Shown in pieces: positions 43,890-53,997 of a stretch of DNA of 64,000 nucleotides. The stretch is from Pasteurella sp049941595 (GTDB lineage: Bacteria; Pseudomonadota; Gammaproteobacteria; Enterobacterales; Pasteurellaceae). The first letter of the stretch is position 1; each line of letters begins with the position of its first letter. Below the pieces are notes generated by a model that was given only the letters and a program-made list of their open reading frames with translations, made no database searches and was not told the DNA's origin. Both the position numbers and the translations under genes were made by a program. The stretch lies in the NCBI GenBank assembly GCA_049941595.1, contig JBNFNA010000013.1, positions 1-64,000 on the forward strand, written 5' to 3'.

Positions 43890-45968
43890 ATGAAAAAATC
43901 ATTGTTATTTATCCTCTTATTTTCTGGTTCCGCACTGGCTTGGCAAACCCCACTTTTCCCAAAATTTATCGAAATTGAACCGCACTTATTCCAAGCAAAA
44001 GCAACACTCAACAAAGGCGCCCAACCCCTTCAATTTGAACATCAAAAGCAATGCTTTCAACCTGAAAGTGCGGTTAAATTAAATCAAACGATTAGCCTTG
44101 TTCCTTGCGGTGAAACCACTAGTCAATTACGTTTATTTCGTCAAGGCAACTATATTGCTGAAATTGATCAACGCAGTGGCAAACCAACATTTCGCTTAAC
44201 TATTGAACAAGCTCTTACGAGCGATAGCGTACAAACAAAAACTTGCCCGATTTGGAATGGTGAGCCGTTAGAAATTGATGCATCAACCGTATTTAAAGAG
44301 GGTGATCTCATTCGTGATTTTTATTCAGGGCAAACTCAAACAGTGCAACAAGGCAAAGTCCGTTTTCAGCCAGATATGCAATCCAATGGCTTATTGCTGC
44401 TAGAAAAAGCTGAAAAACACGCTAAAAGTGCGCTTAAAAATCCTGAAGTTTTCCATTGGGGCAATGCAACCGTCTATTTTGTGATGACCGACCGTTTCCA
44501 TAACGGCGACCCGAGCAATGATCAAAGTTATGGACGCAAAAAAGACGGAATGGAAGAAATTGGCACTTTCCACGGTGGTGATCTCAAAGGATTAACCGAA
44601 AAACTCGATTACTTACAAAATCTCGGTGTGAATGCGTTGTGGATCAGCTCTCCACTTGAACAAATGCACGGCTGGGTCGGTGGTGGTCCAAAAGGGGATT
44701 TCCCGCATTATGCTTATCACGGCTACTACCACCAAGATTGGACTAAAGTCGATGCCAATATGGGTTCTGAGCAAGAGCTCAAAAACTTGATTGAACAAGC
44801 ACACAAGCGTGGTATTCGCGTGATTTTTGATGTGGTAATGAACCATACTGGTTACGCCTCGTTAGCAGATATGCAAGAGTTTGGCTTTGGTCAGCTTTAT
44901 TTGAAAGGTGATGAAATTCCACAAATTTTAGGCGAAAAATGGACAAAATGGACACCAAAAACAGGACAAAATTGGCACAGTTTTAATGACTACATTAACT
45001 TTGGCGATAAAAATGCGTGGGCAACTTGGTGGGGAAAAGATTGGGTGCGTTCCGATATTGGCGATTATGACAGTCCAAAATTTGATGACTTAAAAATGTC
45101 GCTCGCCTCTTTACCTGATTTAAACACGGAGGCTGAAAGTGCGGTGCAATTACCCGCATTTTTTCAACGTAAAGACACCAATGCCAAAACATTAGATAAC
45201 GCCAAAGTGCGCGATTATTTAATTACTTGGTTAAGTGATTGGGTGCGAAAATATGGAGTGGATGGTTTCCGTGTTGATACTGCAAAACACGTTGAGCAAA
45301 CAACGTGGTTGCAACTCAAACAATCGGCACAACAAGCATTAAAAGAGTGGCAACAAAAACAGCCAAATCACTTTGCAGATGATTTTTGGATGGCGGGCGA
45401 AGCTTGGGGCCACGGCGTACATAAAACGGCGTATTTTGAAAATGGCTTTAATTCAATGATTAACTTTGACTTCCAAGAACAAGCCAAAAACGCATTAGGT
45501 TGTTTTGCTGATATAGCACCTATTTATCAAGAAATGCGCGCCAAAATGCAGGATTTTGATGTGTTAAGCTATCTTTCTTCACACGACACAAAACTGTTCT
45601 TCCATTCAAATAGCCAATCAGATTTTGATAAACAGCGAACAGCAGCTAACTTACTTATGCTCGCACCCAGTGCGGTACAAATTTTCTATGGTGATGAAAG
45701 TGGCCGCCCATTTGGTGCAACGGGTTCAGACCCAATGCAAGGCACTCGTTCTGATATGAACTGGGCAGATTTAACACCGAACAGTCAGCAAAGCCAATTA
45801 CTCCAACATTGGCAAAAACTCGGTCAATTCCGTAAACAACATCTTGCCATTGGTTTAGGTCAACATCACGCACTAAAAAGCGACAAATACCTGGCTTTCA
45901 GCCGTGAATATGAAAATGATAAAATTATGGTGATCTGGGCAGGCAATCCACAATCTAAAGCGAAATAA
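43890..45968 (+). CDS. malS: Periplasmic alpha-amylase MalS
   Basis: Exported GH13 alpha-amylase that shortens maltodextrins for uptake. The 692-residue precursor has a signal peptide (MKKSLLFILLFSGSALA) and an N-terminal carbohydrate-binding-like region (20-190). The catalytic barrel has the four GH13 blocks: DVVMNH (about 315), GFRVDTAKH (nucleophile Asp, about 462), GEAWG (acid Glu, about 505) and LSSHDTK (about 565). Four Cys in the N-terminal region may form disulfides, consistent with E. coli MalS. It has its own space after the malG terminator, so a separate promoter is likely, but I could not place it. Confidence 0.93.
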   Translation: MKKSLLFILLFSGSALAWQTPLFPKFIEIEPHLFQAKATLNKGAQPLQFEHQKQCFQPESAVKLNQTISLVPCGETTSQLRLFRQGNYIAEIDQRSGKPTFRLTIEQALTSDSVQTKTCPIWNGEPLEIDASTVFKEGDLIRDFYSGQTQTVQQGKVRFQPDMQSNGLLLLEKAEKHAKSALKNPEVFHWGNATVYFVMTDRFHNGDPSNDQSYGRKKDGMEEIGTFHGGDLKGLTEKLDYLQNLGVNALWISSPLEQMHGWVGGGPKGDFPHYAYHGYYHQDWTKVDANMGSEQELKNLIEQAHKRGIRVIFDVVMNHTGYASLADMQEFGFGQLYLKGDEIPQILGEKWTKWTPKTGQNWHSFNDYINFGDKNAWATWWGKDWVRSDIGDYDSPKFDDLKMSLASLPDLNTEAESAVQLPAFFQRKDTNAKTLDNAKVRDYLITWLSDWVRKYGVDGFRVDTAKHVEQTTWLQLKQSAQQALKEWQQKQPNHFADDFWMAGEAWGHGVHKTAYFENGFNSMINFDFQEQAKNALGCFADIAPIYQEMRAKMQDFDVLSYLSSHDTKLFFHSNSQSDFDKQRTAANLLMLAPSAVQIFYGDESGRPFGATGSDPMQGTRSDMNWADLTPNSQQSQLLQHWQKLGQFRKQHLAIGLGQHHALKSDKYLAFSREYENDKIMVIWAGNPQSKAK

Positions 45969-45998
45969 GCAAAAAGTGCGGTATTTTTTTGCTTATTT
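45963..45998. terminator. Bidirectional terminator between malS and rarD
   Basis: AAATAAGCAAAAA pairs with TTTTTGCTTATTT around an uptake-signal loop (GTGCGGTA). It contains the malS stop codon and overlaps the rarD 3' end. Confidence 0.75.
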
Positions 45999-46868
45999 AT
46001 AACGCCGTTTCAACCTAATCAAGCCTTCTGCCATAAATAACAACATCGAGAGAATGAGGCAGATGAAGAGTGGGTAGGTGGCGCTGTCGAGTTGTTCGCC
46101 AATTAAGAAAGAAACGAAGAGCATCATTATTGGTTCTGCGTAGCCGAGTAAGCCGAGGACATTAATTGGCAATAAACTACTCGCAAGAATGTAGGTGTTG
46201 AGTGCCACGCCGCTGATTAAACCTAATAATAAGAGTAACCATAAAATATTGGGGTTGATTTGTTGCACTGCACTGAGATCAACTTGTAGAGCAAAGTAGA
46301 TACAAACGGGCAATAACAATGTCATTTCGATACAAAAGCCTGCTAGATCGTTGATTTTTAGGATTTTACGAGTGGCGAAATAGGTGCTGTAACCAAAGCT
46401 CACTAAAAGCGCTTCCCACGAAAGTCCGCCTTTCAACAGAATATTCGAAAATACGCCAATTGCGGCAATGACGACTGCAAAAAATTTGATGCGAGAAATG
46501 TGCTCTTTGAAAATAAGTCGCCCTGTTAACACCATCACTAACGGCAGTAATAAGTAGCCAAAAGACACGCTAAGTGCGCTTCCATTATTAGGCGCCCACA
46601 AGAATAACCAAATTTGAATTCCCATCATCGCTGAATTAAACAAGAAACCGAGAATAAGCAATGGTTGCTGTTTAATCCGTTCAAAATAATGGAGAAGTGC
46701 TTGTTTTTGTTTGAATAGAAAAACTGCAGCAATAACAAACGGCAAGGTAAAAATAATACGGAAACCGAAGATATCTTCGCCACCAAGTGGCAGTAACAGG
46801 GTTGAGAAATAGTATAAATAGCCAAATAAAACTGAGGCCGATAACGACAAAATTATCCCTTTTAACAT
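45993..46868 (-). CDS. rarD: RarD-like EamA-family transporter
   Basis: Ten-helix inner-membrane protein of the RarD branch of the drug/metabolite transporter superfamily, 291 residues. Typical RarD features include KGIILSLSASVLFGYLYY at the start, IQIWLFLWAPNNGSALSVSFGYLLLPL near residue 104, and LGLLGYAEPIMMLFVSFLIGE near residue 238. Substrate unknown; the historic chloramphenicol link is weak. Next to ilvY on the same strand, 45 bases apart, a pairing also found in H. influenzae. Confidence 0.85.
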   Translation of the reverse strand: MLKGIILSLSASVLFGYLYYFSTLLLPLGGEDIFGFRIIFTLPFVIAAVFLFKQKQALLHYFERIKQQPLLILGFLFNSAMMGIQIWLFLWAPNNGSALSVSFGYLLLPLVMVLTGRLIFKEHISRIKFFAVVIAAIGVFSNILLKGGLSWEALLVSFGYSTYFATRKILKINDLAGFCIEMTLLLPVCIYFALQVDLSAVQQINPNILWLLLLLGLISGVALNTYILASSLLPINVLGLLGYAEPIMMLFVSFLIGEQLDSATYPLFICLILSMLLFMAEGLIRLKRRYK

Positions 46869-46913
46869 AAACTTATCCTCAAGATTCCCAAAATTAACGT
46901 TCTGTTAACAAAT

Positions 46914-47795
46914 TTACTCCAATACTTGCCAAAATGCACGCACTAATGGTTGTTCCAAGTGCTTTTTTTGTACACAGATGCCTAGCTCAAAAGGGGCAAT
47001 GGGATTGTTGAGCTGTAAAATAGAAACTTGGCTGTTCATTGGGCTGTTTTTAATCACCACATCAGGCAACATTGCTACACCACAACCCAAGGCGACCATC
47101 GGCATAATCGCCTCGTGACCTGCCACTGTGGCGTAAATTTTCGGGTGTTTGATTTTCTGTTGTTTAAACCATTGATCAATCCGCTGACGAGCGGGGCCTT
47201 CCACTGGCAGAATAAATGGGATTTGTTGCCAGTCGATAATAGGTTGTTGAAGTAATTGTGTGGCTGGGCAAGCAATGCGAGGGGCAATCAGCGATAAGCT
47301 AATCTCATCAATGTAGTGAAATTCAATGCCATTCGGCAAGTTTTTCGGACGACCAGCCAACGCAATATCAGCCTGTTGCGTTTGAATTTGTTGTAGCGCA
47401 AGGGACGGATCACCTGTAGTGAGCTGAATTTCTACTTTCGGGTAACGTGTACGGAAACGCTCTAATATTGTCGGTAAATGACTATAAGCAGCCGTTACCG
47501 AACAGAATAATTTTAATTCACCGATGAGTTCTTGTTTTGGGTTATAGCGTAATTGTTGCTTAATTTGCTGCCATTCCGCCCAACTTTGTTGTGCAAACGG
47601 AATAAATTTTTCTCCCGCTTCAGTAAGCTCAACTTGTCGATTATCACGCAAGAATAGCGACTGCCCCAGTTCTTCCTCTATTCGCTGAATTTGACGCGAT
47701 AAAGTAGAAGGTGACATATGGTTTTGTGTCGCCGTTTTAGCAAAGTTTTTTGTTTCACAAAGATGTAGAAACAGTTTGAGATCATTGAAGTTCAA
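46914..47795 (-). CDS. ilvY: LysR-family activator of ilvC
   Basis: Transcription activator of ilvC, induced by acetolactate or acetohydroxybutyrate. The 293-residue protein has a LysR winged helix-turn-helix (FLHLCETKNFAKTATQNHMSPSTLSRQIQRIEEEL region, residues 9-43) and an effector-binding domain from about 90. It is divergent from ilvC with a palindromic operator in between, which supports IlvY over other LysR types. Probably represses itself. Confidence 0.92.
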   Translation of the reverse strand: MNFNDLKLFLHLCETKNFAKTATQNHMSPSTLSRQIQRIEEELGQSLFLRDNRQVELTEAGEKFIPFAQQSWAEWQQIKQQLRYNPKQELIGELKLFCSVTAAYSHLPTILERFRTRYPKVEIQLTTGDPSLALQQIQTQQADIALAGRPKNLPNGIEFHYIDEISLSLIAPRIACPATQLLQQPIIDWQQIPFILPVEGPARQRIDQWFKQQKIKHPKIYATVAGHEAIMPMVALGCGVAMLPDVVIKNSPMNSQVSILQLNNPIAPFELGICVQKKHLEQPLVRAFWQVLE

Positions 47796-47927
47796 AATGA
47801 GATTCCTGCATTTTCTAGTAATTTATCGATTTCTCTCAAGCACAATTTTCTAAAAGTGCGGTATGTTTTTGCGCTTTTTTACAAGCAAAAGAAAGTCAGT
47901 CGGTTTTGGCTAAACTCAAAATTATTA

Positions 47928-47942
47928 TTGCAATAATTGCAA
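47928..47942. promoter_or_regulatory. IlvY operator candidate
   Basis: TTGCAATAATTGCAA is a near-perfect palindrome containing the LysR T-N11-A pattern. Its centre lies about 64 bases upstream of the start predicted from the ilvC -10, the standard LysR recognition position. Confidence 0.65.
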
Positions 47943-47964
47943 CACAAAATACCAACAATATCAA

Positions 47965-47992
47965 TTTACGCAATGATAAAAATCACTATAAT
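47965..47992 (+). promoter_or_regulatory. ilvC promoter
   Basis: TTTACG, 16-base spacer, TATAAT (47987-47992). A weak -35 with a perfect -10 is typical of an activator-dependent promoter. Confidence 0.6.
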
Positions 47993-48060
47993 CAAAATAA
48001 AGCACAAATAATATGCAAACACAAACTCATACAAACACACATCAAATTTAAGGAAAAACA

Positions 48061-49536
48061 ATGGCTAACTATTTCAATACATTAAATTTACGCCAACAAT
48101 TAGACCAATTAGGTCGTTGTCGTTTTATGGATCGCAATGAATTTGCAAATGAAGCGGATTATTTAAAAGGTAAGAAAATTGTTATCGTAGGTTGTGGTGC
48201 GCAAGGGCTAAACCAAGGCTTGAATATGCGTGATTCTGGTTTGGATATTAGCTATGCACTTCGTCCAGAAGCGATTGCAGAAAAACGTGCATCGTTCCAA
48301 CGTGCCACCGAAAATGGTTTTAAAGTGGGCACGTATCAAGAGCTCATTCCAACGGCAGATCTTGTGGTGAACTTAACGCCAGACAAACAACACTCGAAAG
48401 TAGTGGCAGATGTAATGCCATTAATGAAACAAGGTGCGGCACTTGGTTATTCGCACGGTCTGAATATCGTGGAAGTAGGCGAGCAAATCCGTAAGGATAT
48501 TACTGTTGTGATGGTGGCGCCGAAATGCCCGGGTACAGAAGTGCGTGAAGAATATAAACGTGGCTTTGGTGTGCCAACATTGATCGCGGTTCATCCTGAA
48601 AACGATCCAAATGGTGATGGTTTAGAAATTGCAAAAGCTTGGGCTGCGGCAACAGGTGGCCATCGTGCAGGTGTGCTTGAGTCTTCATTTGTAGCTGAAG
48701 TGAAATCTGACTTAATGGGTGAGCAAACCATTCTTTGTGGTATGTTGCAAGCGGGTTCTATCGTTTGCTACGACAAATTAGTGGCTGACGGTAAAGATCC
48801 CGCTTATGCAGGTAAACTGATCCAATACGGTTGGGAAACGATCACTGAAGCGTTAAAACACGGTGGTATCACTTTAATGATGGATCGTTTATCTAACTCT
48901 GCAAAATTGCGTGCATTTGAACTTTCAGAGCAAATTAAAGAAAAAATGACCGCACTTTTCGAGAAACATATGGACGACATTCTTAGCGGTGAGTTTTCAT
49001 CAACAATGATGGCAGACTGGGCAAATGGCGATGCTAACCTGTTAAAATGGCGTGAAGAAACGGGCAAAACAGCTTTTGAAAATGCACCAAAATATGAAGG
49101 TAAAATCAGCGAACAAGAATATTTTGATCACGGTGTGTTAATGGTTGCAATGGTGAAAGCAGGTGTTGAATTGGCTTTCGATACAATGGTGGCGAGCGGC
49201 ATTTATGAAGAGTCGGCTTATTATGAGTCATTGCACGAGCTTCCATTAATTGCGAATACAATTGCACGCAAACGCTTATACGAAATGAACGTGGTAATTT
49301 CTGATACTGCTGAATATGGTAACTATTTATTTGCAAATGTAGCAGCGCCAATTCTTGCGAAAGAGATCGTGCCAACCTTACAAAAAGGTGACTTAGGTGA
49401 GCCAACACCAGCGGTTGAAATCGATAATATCACGCTACGTGATGTGAATGATGCGATTCGCAGTCACCCGATTGAGCTTGTTGGTCAAGAGCTACGTGGT
49501 TATATGACCGATATGAAGCGCATTTCTTCAAATTAA
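48061..49536 (+). CDS. ilvC: Ketol-acid reductoisomerase, class II
   Basis: NADPH- and Mg-dependent isomeroreductase, second step of valine/isoleucine synthesis, using the acetohydroxy acids made by IlvGM and feeding IlvD. The 491-residue length is the long class II (enteric) form with a duplicated C-terminal domain. The NADPH motif is VGCGAQGLNQGLNMRDSG near 45. VMVAPKCPGTEVREEYKRG holds the active-site region near 150, and metal ligands lie in SDLMGEQTILCG near 217. Separate from the ilv operon and controlled by ilvY. Confidence 0.97.
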   Translation: MANYFNTLNLRQQLDQLGRCRFMDRNEFANEADYLKGKKIVIVGCGAQGLNQGLNMRDSGLDISYALRPEAIAEKRASFQRATENGFKVGTYQELIPTADLVVNLTPDKQHSKVVADVMPLMKQGAALGYSHGLNIVEVGEQIRKDITVVMVAPKCPGTEVREEYKRGFGVPTLIAVHPENDPNGDGLEIAKAWAAATGGHRAGVLESSFVAEVKSDLMGEQTILCGMLQAGSIVCYDKLVADGKDPAYAGKLIQYGWETITEALKHGGITLMMDRLSNSAKLRAFELSEQIKEKMTALFEKHMDDILSGEFSSTMMADWANGDANLLKWREETGKTAFENAPKYEGKISEQEYFDHGVLMVAMVKAGVELAFDTMVASGIYEESAYYESLHELPLIANTIARKRLYEMNVVISDTAEYGNYLFANVAAPILAKEIVPTLQKGDLGEPTPAVEIDNITLRDVNDAIRSHPIELVGQELRGYMTDMKRISSN

Positions 49537-49551
49537 TTGTTTTATTCTGCG

Positions 49552-49580
49552 ACAAAGCCAACCGAAAGGTTGGCTTTTTG
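49552..49580 (+). terminator. ilvC terminator
   Basis: AAAGCCAACC pairs with GGTTGGCTTT (10 bp, GAAA tetraloop), followed by T's. Confidence 0.92.
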
Positions 49581-49640
49581 TTATTCATTAAAAGGCGAAT
49601 TAATATACAATAAAATTTATATTTTAAAACTTCACTAAAA

Positions 49641-50429
49641 TTATTTTTCTGAAGATTTGACTTCATCCCATAATAAATCCATTTCGATGAGTGAAGATTG
49701 TTCAAATGTTTTATTTTGGTCTTTGAGTTTTTTTTCGACTGCGCGGAAACGTTGTTCGAATTTATTATTTGCTTTGCGCAAACTTTCTTCAGGTTGGCAT
49801 TTTAAATGGCGACAAAGATTCACAGTTGCAAATAATAAATCGCCTAATTCTTCTTCGATTTTTTGCTGATTTTTATTTGATTTGTTTAATTCTTGTCTGA
49901 CCTCTTGTAATTCTTCTTCGATTTTATCGACAACAGGTGGCAGTTCATTCCAATCAAAGCCCACTTTTGAGCAACGTTTTTGTAATTTTTCAGCACGCAT
50001 TAATGCAGGAAAGGCGTGCGGAATGTTATCTAAAATTGATGATTCGCCTTTTTGTTTGCTTTCTTGCGCTTTAATTGCATTCCAGTTTTGGAGTGCTTCT
50101 TGTTCATTATTTGCAGTGGTGTTTCCAAATACGTGAGGGTGGCGGCGAATGATTTTTTCAGCTACATCATTGACCACATCATTAAAGGTAAATGCTTGAT
50201 CTTCTGAGGCTAATTGGCTGAAGAATACAACTTGTAATAGAAGGTCGCCTAATTCTTCGCGTAGATTTGTCATACTTTTTTGCTGAACTGCTTCAACAAC
50301 TTCATAACTTTCTTCTAATAAGCAAGGGATCATTGAGTCATAATTCTGCTTGAGATCCCACGGACACCCTCCATTTGGATCGCGTAACTTCGCAATGAGT
50401 TGTACAAAATCTTGGATCGTATGTGCCAT
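49641..50429 (-). CDS. mazG: Nucleoside triphosphate pyrophosphohydrolase
   Basis: Hydrolyses non-canonical (d)NTPs to the monophosphates and lowers ppGpp-linked stress in E. coli. The 262 residues have two MazG helical domains: the first with RDPNGGCPWDLKQNYDSM and the EESYEVVEA / EELGDLLLQVVF metal motif (EExxE...ExxD), the second with EEELQEVRQE and EEELGDLLFATVNL near 195-225. ATG 50429 (MAHTIQDF) has AGGAAAAG upstream; the longer ORF is not conserved. Monocistronic, and not beside a mazEF toxin pair. Confidence 0.93.
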   Translation of the reverse strand: MAHTIQDFVQLIAKLRDPNGGCPWDLKQNYDSMIPCLLEESYEVVEAVQQKSMTNLREELGDLLLQVVFFSQLASEDQAFTFNDVVNDVAEKIIRRHPHVFGNTTANNEQEALQNWNAIKAQESKQKGESSILDNIPHAFPALMRAEKLQKRCSKVGFDWNELPPVVDKIEEELQEVRQELNKSNKNQQKIEEELGDLLFATVNLCRHLKCQPEESLRKANNKFEQRFRAVEKKLKDQNKTFEQSSLIEMDLLWDEVKSSEK

Positions 50430-50612
50430 TTTTTCTTTTCCTAATATGAAAATATTTTGATTAATCATAGCATAATCTTTTGTTTTGCGATTCGCACTAT
50501 GAAATTTCAGAAAACTTTTCTAAAACGTGATCTCTACCATATTTTTTTTTATGGAGCAGTGATATGATACTTTCAGAATATGTTCAACCCTGAGGCAGAT
50601 GAGGAGTTTATT

Positions 50613-51038
50613 ATGTATAAACACGTATTAGTTGCAGTGGATCTTTCAGATGAAAGCGCATTTTTATTGGAAAAAGCCGCTGGAGTCGCAAGACGTAATG
50701 AGGCTAAGTTATCAATTATTCACGTTGATGTTAACTTTTCTGACCTTTATACAGGATTGATTGACGTAAATATGGCATCAATGCAGGACAGAATCTCTAC
50801 CGAGACGCAGCACTCTTTGGTACAATTAGCAGAGAAGGCAAGCTATCCTGTGTCAGAAAAGCTTAGCGGAAGCGGTGATTTAGGGCAAGTATTGGCAGAT
50901 GCTATTGAAAAATATGATATCGACTTACTTGTTACTGGACATCACCAAGACTTCTGGAGTAAATTAATGTCCTCAACTCGACAAGTAATGAATAATATTA
51001 CGGTAGATATGCTAGTTGTTCCGCTTCGCGATGAATAA
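50613..51038 (+). CDS. uspA: Universal stress protein A
   Basis: Cytosolic dimeric stress protein, 141 residues, with the UspA start MYKHVLVAVDLSDES and C-terminal VDMLVVPL. The ATP-binding loop G-2X-G-9X-G(S/T) of the ATP-binding class is not evident, consistent with the UspA rather than UspFG type. The start is set at ATG 50613, where GAGGAG lies 6 bases upstream. The longer ORF begins at 50580. Confidence 0.92.
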   Translation: MYKHVLVAVDLSDESAFLLEKAAGVARRNEAKLSIIHVDVNFSDLYTGLIDVNMASMQDRISTETQHSLVQLAEKASYPVSEKLSGSGDLGQVLADAIEKYDIDLLVTGHHQDFWSKLMSSTRQVMNNITVDMLVVPLRDE

Positions 51039-51065
51039 TTATGCAAACTTGAAAAGTTTGAAAAC

Positions 51066-51109
51066 GAGCCGCACTTCGAAAAGATAAACGGAGTGCGGTT
51101 TATTTTTTT
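51066..51109 (+). terminator. uspA terminator with uptake-signal arms
   Basis: CCGCACT (51069) and AGTGCGG (51092) form the stem, followed by T2-A-T7. Confidence 0.8.
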
Positions 51110-51254
51110 GCATAAAAGTGTAAAAAATTGTAGATCTTAATGCAAAAATGTTTTCTATAAATTTTAAAATATGACAAAATAAAGTAGACTAACTTTTAAT
51201 CGTATTATTGATTTGATTATTTGAAATAATATAAAAAAGCAGGCTTATATATAA

Positions 51255-53879
51255 ATGAAAACAACAGCAGAAATTAGACAATCATTCCTTGATTTTTTCC
51301 ATACAAAAGGACACCAGATTGTTGAAAGTAGTTCTCTCGTTCCTGAAAATGATCCAACGTTATTGTTTACTAATGCGGGAATGAACCAATTTAAAGATGT
51401 TTTCCTTGGAATGGATAAACGCCCTTATTCGCGTGCAACCACAGCACAGCGTTGCGTACGTGCAGGCGGAAAACATAACGACCTTGAAAATGTGGGTTAT
51501 ACTGCGCGTCACCATACTTTCTTCGAAATGCTTGGTAATTTTAGCTTTGGCGATTATTTCAAAAAAGATGCTATTCATTTTGGATGGGAATATTTAACTT
51601 CACCTCGCTGGTTGGGCCTACCAAAAGAAAAATTGTGGGTTACTGTATACGAAACCGACGATGAAGCTTACGATATTTGGCATAAAGAAGTAGGCGTGCC
51701 AGCAGAGCGTATTGTTCGTATTGGTGATAATAAAAACGCACCTTATGCTTCAGATAACTTCTGGCAAATGGGTGATACAGGTCCTTGTGGTCCTTGTACT
51801 GAGATCTTCTATGATCACGGTGATCATATTTGGGGTGGCCCACCAGGATCACCAGAAGAAGACGGCGATCGCTATATTGAAATCTGGAATATCGTATTTA
51901 TGCAATTTAACCGTCAAGCAGACGGTACGATGGAGCCATTACCGAAACCGTCAGTAGATACGGGAATGGGCTTAGAGCGTATTAGTGCGGTATTGCAACA
52001 CGTTAACTCAAACTATGAAATTGATATTTTCCAAAAATTAATTGCGAAAGTGGCTGAGTTAACAGGTGAAAAAGATTTAACCAATAAATCATTACGTGTA
52101 ATTGCTGACCATATTCGTTCTTGTGCCTATTTAATTGCTGATGGTGTAATCCCATCGAATGAAGGACGTGGTTATGTGTTACGTCGTATTATTCGTCGTG
52201 CGGTACGTCACGGTAACTTGTTAGGTGCAAAAGAAGCCTTCTTCTATAAATTAGTGCCAACCTTGATTGAAGCAATGGCTGCAGCTGGTGTTCAAGTAAA
52301 AGAAAAACAAGCCAATGTAGAGAAATTATTACGTTTAGAAGAAGAACAGTTTGCGCGTACTTTAGAACGTGGTTTGACCTTATTAGATGAGGCATTAAAT
52401 CAAGTAAAAGATAATGAACTTTCTGGCGAAGTTGCATTCAAACTATATGATACTTATGGATTTCCATTAGATTTAACCGCAGATGTTTGTCGTGAACGAA
52501 ATATCACGATTGATGAAGCCGGTTTTGAGCGTGAAATGGAAGCGCAGCGTTTACGTGCGCAATCAGCAAGTCAGTTCGGAATGGACTATAATAACGTTAT
52601 CCGTATGGATGGCGTGACTTCATTCGAAGGCTATACAGAATCAGAAACTCTCGCGAAAGTGACCGCACTTTTCTGTGAGGGTAAACCAGTTGAGCGTGTT
52701 GAAGCTGGTCAAAGTGCGGTAATCATTTTAGATAACACACCATTTTATGCGGAATCAGGTGGTCAAATTGGTGATGCTGGTCGTTTAGAAGGCCAGGATT
52801 TTGCCTTTGAGGTTGAAGATACGCAGAAATATGGTCAAGTTTTTGGACATATTGGGAAAGTCACATTTGGTAGTTTAGCTATTGGTCAATTAGTAAATGC
52901 CGTAGTAGACGTTGAACGTCGTCATCACACGTCGTTAAACCACTCTGCAACACATTTACTTCACGCTGCTTTACGCCAAGTATTAGGCACTCATGTTGTT
53001 CAGAAGGGTTCTCTAGTTTCTGATGTTGCGTTACGCTTCGATTTTGCGCATCCAGAAGCAATTACAAAAGAGCAATTGATTGAAATTGAGCGTATTGTGA
53101 ACCAACAAATTCGCGCGAATCATCCAATCCAAACTGAAATTATGGATTTAGATGCAGCGAAAGCGAAAGGTGCAATGGCATTGTTTGGTGAGAAATATGC
53201 AGATCAAGTGCGTGTGCTTACAATGGGCGACTTCTCTATTGAGCTTTGTGGGGGTATCCACGCAAAACGCACAGGGGATATCGGTTTATGTAAAGTAATT
53301 GCGGAAACGGCAATTGCTGCAGGTGTACGTCGTATTGAAGCTGTTACAGGTGAAAATGCGATTACTTGGTTACAACAGCAACAAGCGTTGTTAACACAAA
53401 GTGCAGAATTGTTGAAATCGGATGTGAATTCTATTGTTGAGAAAATTAATCAACAACAAGACAAATTGAAGAAAACCGAAAAAGAGTTACTTTCGTTAAA
53501 AGAGAAGGTAGCCGTACAAGCCGGCTCTGACTTAGCGAAAAACGCGATTAACATTAATGGCATATCTGTCATTATTCAACAGCTTAATGGTGTGGATTCA
53601 AAATCGTTACGTGTAATGGTGGATGACTTAAAAAATCAACTTGGGTCTGCGGTGATTGCTTTTGCTTCCGTAGTTGAAAGCAAAGTGAATTTAATCGTAG
53701 GGGTCACCAATGATCTAACAGCTAAAGTGAAAGCTGGTGAGTTAGTGAATGTGTTGGCTCAAGAAGTTGGAGGCAAAGGCGGTGGTCGTCCAGATATGGC
53801 TATGGCTGGCGGTACACAGGTAGAAAAAGTGAGTCAAGCATTGTTGGTTGGCTCTGAATGGTTAAAAGCAAATCTTTAA
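51255..53879 (+). CDS. alaS: Alanine--tRNA ligase
   Basis: Charges tRNA-Ala and edits Ser/Gly mischarging. The 874-residue protein has the class II catalytic core (motif 1 region FLDFFHTKGHQIVESSSLV, motif 2 RCVRAGGKHNDLENVG, motif 3 GMGLERI). The editing domain carries HSATHLLHAAL near 560 and the CGGIHAKRTGDIG zinc site near 665. The C-terminal coiled coil and C-Ala domain end with GGKGGGRPDMAMAGG. The ribosome site before ATG 51255 is poor, which may allow regulation of its translation. csrA follows after 118 bases, as in many gamma-proteobacteria. Confidence 0.97.
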   Translation: MKTTAEIRQSFLDFFHTKGHQIVESSSLVPENDPTLLFTNAGMNQFKDVFLGMDKRPYSRATTAQRCVRAGGKHNDLENVGYTARHHTFFEMLGNFSFGDYFKKDAIHFGWEYLTSPRWLGLPKEKLWVTVYETDDEAYDIWHKEVGVPAERIVRIGDNKNAPYASDNFWQMGDTGPCGPCTEIFYDHGDHIWGGPPGSPEEDGDRYIEIWNIVFMQFNRQADGTMEPLPKPSVDTGMGLERISAVLQHVNSNYEIDIFQKLIAKVAELTGEKDLTNKSLRVIADHIRSCAYLIADGVIPSNEGRGYVLRRIIRRAVRHGNLLGAKEAFFYKLVPTLIEAMAAAGVQVKEKQANVEKLLRLEEEQFARTLERGLTLLDEALNQVKDNELSGEVAFKLYDTYGFPLDLTADVCRERNITIDEAGFEREMEAQRLRAQSASQFGMDYNNVIRMDGVTSFEGYTESETLAKVTALFCEGKPVERVEAGQSAVIILDNTPFYAESGGQIGDAGRLEGQDFAFEVEDTQKYGQVFGHIGKVTFGSLAIGQLVNAVVDVERRHHTSLNHSATHLLHAALRQVLGTHVVQKGSLVSDVALRFDFAHPEAITKEQLIEIERIVNQQIRANHPIQTEIMDLDAAKAKGAMALFGEKYADQVRVLTMGDFSIELCGGIHAKRTGDIGLCKVIAETAIAAGVRRIEAVTGENAITWLQQQQALLTQSAELLKSDVNSIVEKINQQQDKLKKTEKELLSLKEKVAVQAGSDLAKNAININGISVIIQQLNGVDSKSLRVMVDDLKNQLGSAVIAFASVVESKVNLIVGVTNDLTAKVKAGELVNVLAQEVGGKGGGRPDMAMAGGTQVEKVSQALLVGSEWLKANL

Positions 53880-53997
53880 TTTTGCTTTTAACATCACTCG
53901 TTGTTTTGTATTACAGCGGATGGTAAGCAGGTTTCGATAGGGAATTCGCTAGAAAATAAGGACATTGTTCTAAACTTAAAAAAGGTGAGGAGTTCAC

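Noticed and set aside
37139..46000. CRISPR array or tandem repeats in the mal region
   Set aside because: Repeated motifs there are isolated palindromes and uptake signals, not regularly spaced direct repeats.
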